From Phoronis pallida (taxonomy: Eukaryota; Phoronida; Phoronidae), in assembly GCA_028565715.1 (NCBI GenBank), contig JAOXYC010223682.1, positions 1-10,877 on the forward strand: a stretch of DNA of 10,877 nucleotides. The letters are read 5' to 3'. The notes under the pieces are model-generated. The model was not told where the DNA came from and ran no database searches. It was given only the letters and a program-made list of their open reading frames with translations. Made by a program: the position numbers and the translations under genes. Of this stretch, positions 8,083 through 10,877 are shown in pieces; positions within the stretch are counted from its first letter, which is position 1; each line of letters begins with the position of its first letter.

Positions 8083-8754
8083 TACCGGGGATTTTCGAAA
8101 GAGCGCCCCCCTGAAAGAGCGCCAATGGGCGGTCTTTTTTGAGACAAATCAGCACACTTTCAAAATTAAGATCGTTTCCGAAAGAGCACCAATGCACAAA
8201 AACTCAAAACGCTTCATAACTGTTCATTTTTTCGAACTAATTATATATGGTTTCCTATTTGAGAAGTTAATTAGACTTAAATCATCTTTGACTGATAGAT
8301 GATGCCACAGGCGCCTTTTTTAAAGTGTTTTCACTAATGATCAACTACTAGCATAGCTGTGCAAGGGCCATTTTATAAAAATTGATTGAATGTGTAATGT
8401 CATAAATACCCCGGTGGTGTAGAGGTTAAGCACAACTATCATGAAAATAGGAGACCCGGGCTCGATTCGCGGTCGGGTTCTGAATTTTTCTGTCTTTTCA
8501 AAAAATTTTCATAAATTTCGAATCACATATTTATTTTACCTTATGATAGTAGGTCTTCATCTATTAAATGCACATACGCTCACGCACATCACCTCAGAGC
8601 TAACTGAGCAACGGTTATTGGGGACGTTTGTCAAGTTTCCGAAAGAGCTAGCGCCCATGTTTTCCGAAAGAAGCCCCATTGGCGCTCTTTCGGAAAAATA
8701 TTTCAACTCGAAAAGGGCTGTTTTCCCAAAGAACGCCTTCGGAAATCCCCGGTA
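8083..8754. mobile_element. Non-autonomous DNA transposon (MITE-like), 668 bp between TA duplications
   Basis: The left end reads TA-CCGGGGATTTTCGAA (from 8083) and the right end, read inward on the other strand, TA-CCGGGGATTTCCGAA (from 8754): terminal inverted repeats with one mismatch, flanked by TA on both sides. Inside are several copies of a motif close to TTTCCGAAAGAGCGCCAAT: near 8092, 8111, 8175, 8636 and 8661 on the + strand and at 8678-8697 inverted. The last two form a 12-bp hairpin. No transposase is encoded, so it would depend on a transposase from elsewhere. A TA duplication fits Tc1/mariner-like and several other groups, so the superfamily stays open. A tRNA-like unit sits inside at 8408-8479. 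Confidence 0.72.
8408..8479 (+). repeat. tRNA-like cloverleaf inside the MITE-like element
   Basis: Box A-like TGGTGTAGAGG is at 8415-8425 and box B-like GGCTCGATTCG at 8459-8469. By hand the segment folds as a cloverleaf: acceptor stem 8408-8414 with 8473-8479 (six of seven paired, one wobble), D stem GTGT/GCAC, anticodon stem CTAT/ATAG around a seven-base loop, four-base variable loop, T stem four of five paired. The loop gives anticodon TGA but has A instead of the universal T at position 33. TTTTT follows at 8485-8489. The missing U33, and the short variable loop where a serine tRNA should have a long one, favour a tRNA-derived repeat over a decoding tRNA. Confidence 0.6.
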
Positions 8755-9717
8755 GAATCTCTAGATGACTTAAAATTACTTGAACTGATAACCGAAGATG
8801 TGCATTTTGACTCAAAAATTGATCTAAACCTATTGACGATATAATTGATAGAAGATGTATACATGTTTACAGAAATTGTATTTTTCAGTGTCTCTGAGTA
8901 ACGGATGATGTTTAGAGGCATTTCATCATACGATGGAATTAAGATTATTCATACTCTCCTGATGATATATTTATATTCAATTGTTGTATGACGTTTTAAG
9001 TAGAATTACATTGATGATTTGTTTTCAAATGTCATGTGTATAGTATGTCTCGGAATAATTTTGTGCAGAGTGTGACACTTGTTATTATTTTAATAATACA
9101 TTTTGTAAGAATCACACAGTATCTAATTTACCGGTCATTGAATATTACTGAAATTCGGGTATTTTGACATCACGTTTCTCCCCATGCGCACTATCAGTGG
9201 AAAAAATATAACTATCATTAGAAACTTTAGGCCTTCATCTGAGTGAATTATATATAAAATTATTGTGGGACAGCGCACTATTTTGACACAATATGCCACA
9301 ACATTAGGGTACTTTAGCAAAATCACTGATTTTGGTGATTTTCATTTGCAGTGTTGTTGAAATGCGCATGGTCAGTAACAAAAAGAAAACACTTTTTACA
9401 TAGCTCAAACATTGGCAAAAAAATGATGGTTACAGTTTTGTGGGAGAACTTATATTTTTATTGTTACATACTCTAAGCTACGATTACCGTAACAAAACGC
9501 ATATTTTTTACGATTTCTTGCTGGGATGACGAAAAAACCCTTTTTCTCCTTCATCTAAGAACTGAGTGAACAAATTACTGTTTTTCATGAACCTTTTCAT
9601 TCAGAAGGCCATAATAAGCATCACATTTCGTAGTATTGAGACTTGCCATGTTCCTAGTTTCAGCTGATTCTTAAAAAATGTTTAAGTGTATCTCAGTCGG
9701 GTACAGTCTCCATAGTG

Positions 9718-9731
9718 AAATGACGTCATTT
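9718..9731. promoter_or_regulatory. Perfect palindromic CRE-like site
   Basis: AAATGACGTCATTT is a 14-bp perfect palindrome containing the full TGACGTCA site bound by CREB/ATF bZIP factors. No gene start is evident nearby, so a regulatory role is only possible. Confidence 0.3.
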
Positions 9732-10440
9732 AATTTGAACTTTACAACAAATCCCCGTAAATCGTTGCCTGGAATGATAATCAATACTGTTTTAATATGT
9801 CTTGCTTGGATTTCAATCACACGAATAACTGAAACTATGTTTTGTTTTGCAAAAAAAGTATTAAATTTCAATCTGTTGAAAGTCATTTTTACCAATTTTC
9901 AAAAATATTTGCTGAATGTCTAAGGTCTTTATAATTAGAGTACAATATGTACAACGGTTTTCACTGCAATTTGTTTTTATGACTTTAATTGGCATGGGTA
10001 AGGCCTGTTTCTAGCAAGTATGTTTATCTAAACAATTAGCGAATCCAAAAGGTGTCGCTGCTTATAGATTTATGTTGCGTTTACTTATCGCAGAGACTTG
10101 CTTATTATAAAACACTAGGTTTTCGTGTCAGCTAATACGTGTATCTAGTATCTATTTTCATTAGGTTATGTGTGAAACTATATGTGGTTTATATTACGGT
10201 ATCCAATTATATAGCTGCTATTTTGATCTAATGTGATAAGCCTTATGCAAAAACAATTGCGTCCATATATGATATCAACTAAAATTCTCTGCAAATTGCG
10301 AGTGTTTACCTATAGACCTACTTTTAATCTGATTGAAGAATATCAGAAATTCAAAACGATTCATTAACTGTTTTCGAGTAAAGAACAAATACGAAATCGC
10401 TTGTCAAAATGTTTGGTTCCGGAATTGCTAATAAGTTCAC

Positions 10441-10475
10441 CCAATGAGCTGTATTAACTCAATATAGCTCATTGG
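10441..10475. repeat. Inverted repeat, 15-bp arms, 5-base loop
   Basis: CCAATGAGCTGTATT (10441-10455) pairs with AATATAGCTCATTGG (10461-10475) apart from one G/T position, around the loop AACTC. It is a stable hairpin in RNA or a short fold-back repeat in DNA. Confidence 0.7.
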
Positions 10476-10562
10476 TTCACCGTTTGTTTTGATGTATTCG
10501 TTAAATTTGTGATGAAGTCTCATGGAAGTAGTAGTGGAAACCAAATAGCATTAGTTAGATTT

Positions 10563-10612
10563 TAGTTTTTCCGCGCAATAACATATCTATATGTTATTGC
10601 GCGGAAAAACTA
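10563..10612. repeat. Perfect 24-bp inverted repeat with a 2-base loop
   Basis: The left arm 10563-10586 (starting TAGTTTTTCCGCGC) and the right arm 10589-10612 (ending GCGCGGAAAAACTA) are exact reverse complements separated only by CT. The arms begin and end with TA, so a minimal fold-back element with a TA duplication is possible. A GC-rich core (CCGCGC) stands out from the AT-rich surroundings. Confidence 0.85.
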
Positions 10613-10877
10613 TAAGTCATGTAGACGAATGTAACAAATCTGGAAAGTAACATTTTAAAAAATAATTTTGTTTTCACGTTCTAGATGGAAATGGCGAAAA
10701 GTGTTACATCTAGGCTTTGATATTCTTTAATAAGTAAGCTTTATTGCAATCATTGATTGTAATATACACAAAAATGAGTTTAAATAATGATAAATACATT
10801 ATATTAGAATACTTTAGTCTGTTCAACTGGAATTACCTTGTTTAAAACTCCTAGTACTTCGGAACCATCGCGGTCCC

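Larger units (their letters stand above)
8755..10877. other. Non-coding intergenic DNA, no supported gene
   Basis: The region is strongly AT-rich with stops in all frames. The longest open stretches, under 85 codons (for instance 9678-9923 and the overlapping reverse frame), show no recognisable domain or coding character. Apart from the CRE palindrome and two hairpins listed separately, plus a small AT hairpin at 9083-9098, I see nothing in it. Confidence 0.6.

Noticed and set aside
8441-8755. Open frame of 104 codons inside the MITE-like element
   Set aside because: It runs through a tRNA-like segment and inverted repeats, and ends in the terminal repeat; no transposase similarity.
9678-9923. 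Small ATG-initiated open frame of 81 codons in the 3' intergenic region
   Set aside because: No signal of coding character or domain, and an overlapping reverse frame of similar length exists; chance in AT-rich DNA.
1-10877. CRISPR array, prokaryotic operon or viral genome
   Set aside because: No regular spaced repeats, no closely packed genes, and a clear GT-AG intron with an animal-type receptor.

Overview
The window is animal nuclear DNA, most likely from an invertebrate bilaterian. It holds one large receptor gene on the + strand, split by a GT-AG intron. Intergenic DNA is AT-rich, and there are tRNA-derived (Pol III-type) repeat heads and a small non-autonomous DNA transposon. The receptor resembles the GRL101 / relaxin-receptor branch (type C) of leucine-rich-repeat GPCRs. 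That branch with many LDLa repeats is best known from molluscs and other invertebrates, but I cannot name the species.

Layout. 1-649: 5' flank with a degenerate tRNA-like element (about 199-271) and two start-stop upstream ORFs just before the gene. 650-4137: coding exon 1 (signal peptide, CUB and CUB-like modules, unclassified Cys-containing segments, two C-type-lectin-like domains, first LDLa modules). 4138-5517: a 1,380-bp phase-2 intron carrying a second tRNA-like element and four AATAAA hexamers. 5518-7738: coding exon 2 (remaining LDLa modules, LRR block, Cys-rich hinge, seven transmembrane helices, short tail). 7739-8082: 3' flank without AATAAA. 8083-8754: a 668-bp MITE-like element with a TA duplication, inverted ends, internal copies of a 'TTTCCGAAAGAGCGCC' motif and a tRNA-like cloverleaf inside it. 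8755-10877: non-coding DNA in which I see no gene, only a CRE palindrome and two strong hairpins, one a perfect 24-bp inverted repeat.

The key deduction is that the two long open frames form one gene. The donor GTAAGT at 4138 and the acceptor ending at 5517 are in phase, and joining them rebuilds a canonical six-cysteine LDLa module cut by the intron. The predicted product is a 1,902-residue type-C-like LGR with a lectin/CUB head on its LDLa-LRR-7TM body. In-frame reading through the donor hits a stop at once, so an unspliced or intron-polyadenylated transcript would encode a secreted 1,163-residue ectodomain without LRRs or membrane helices.
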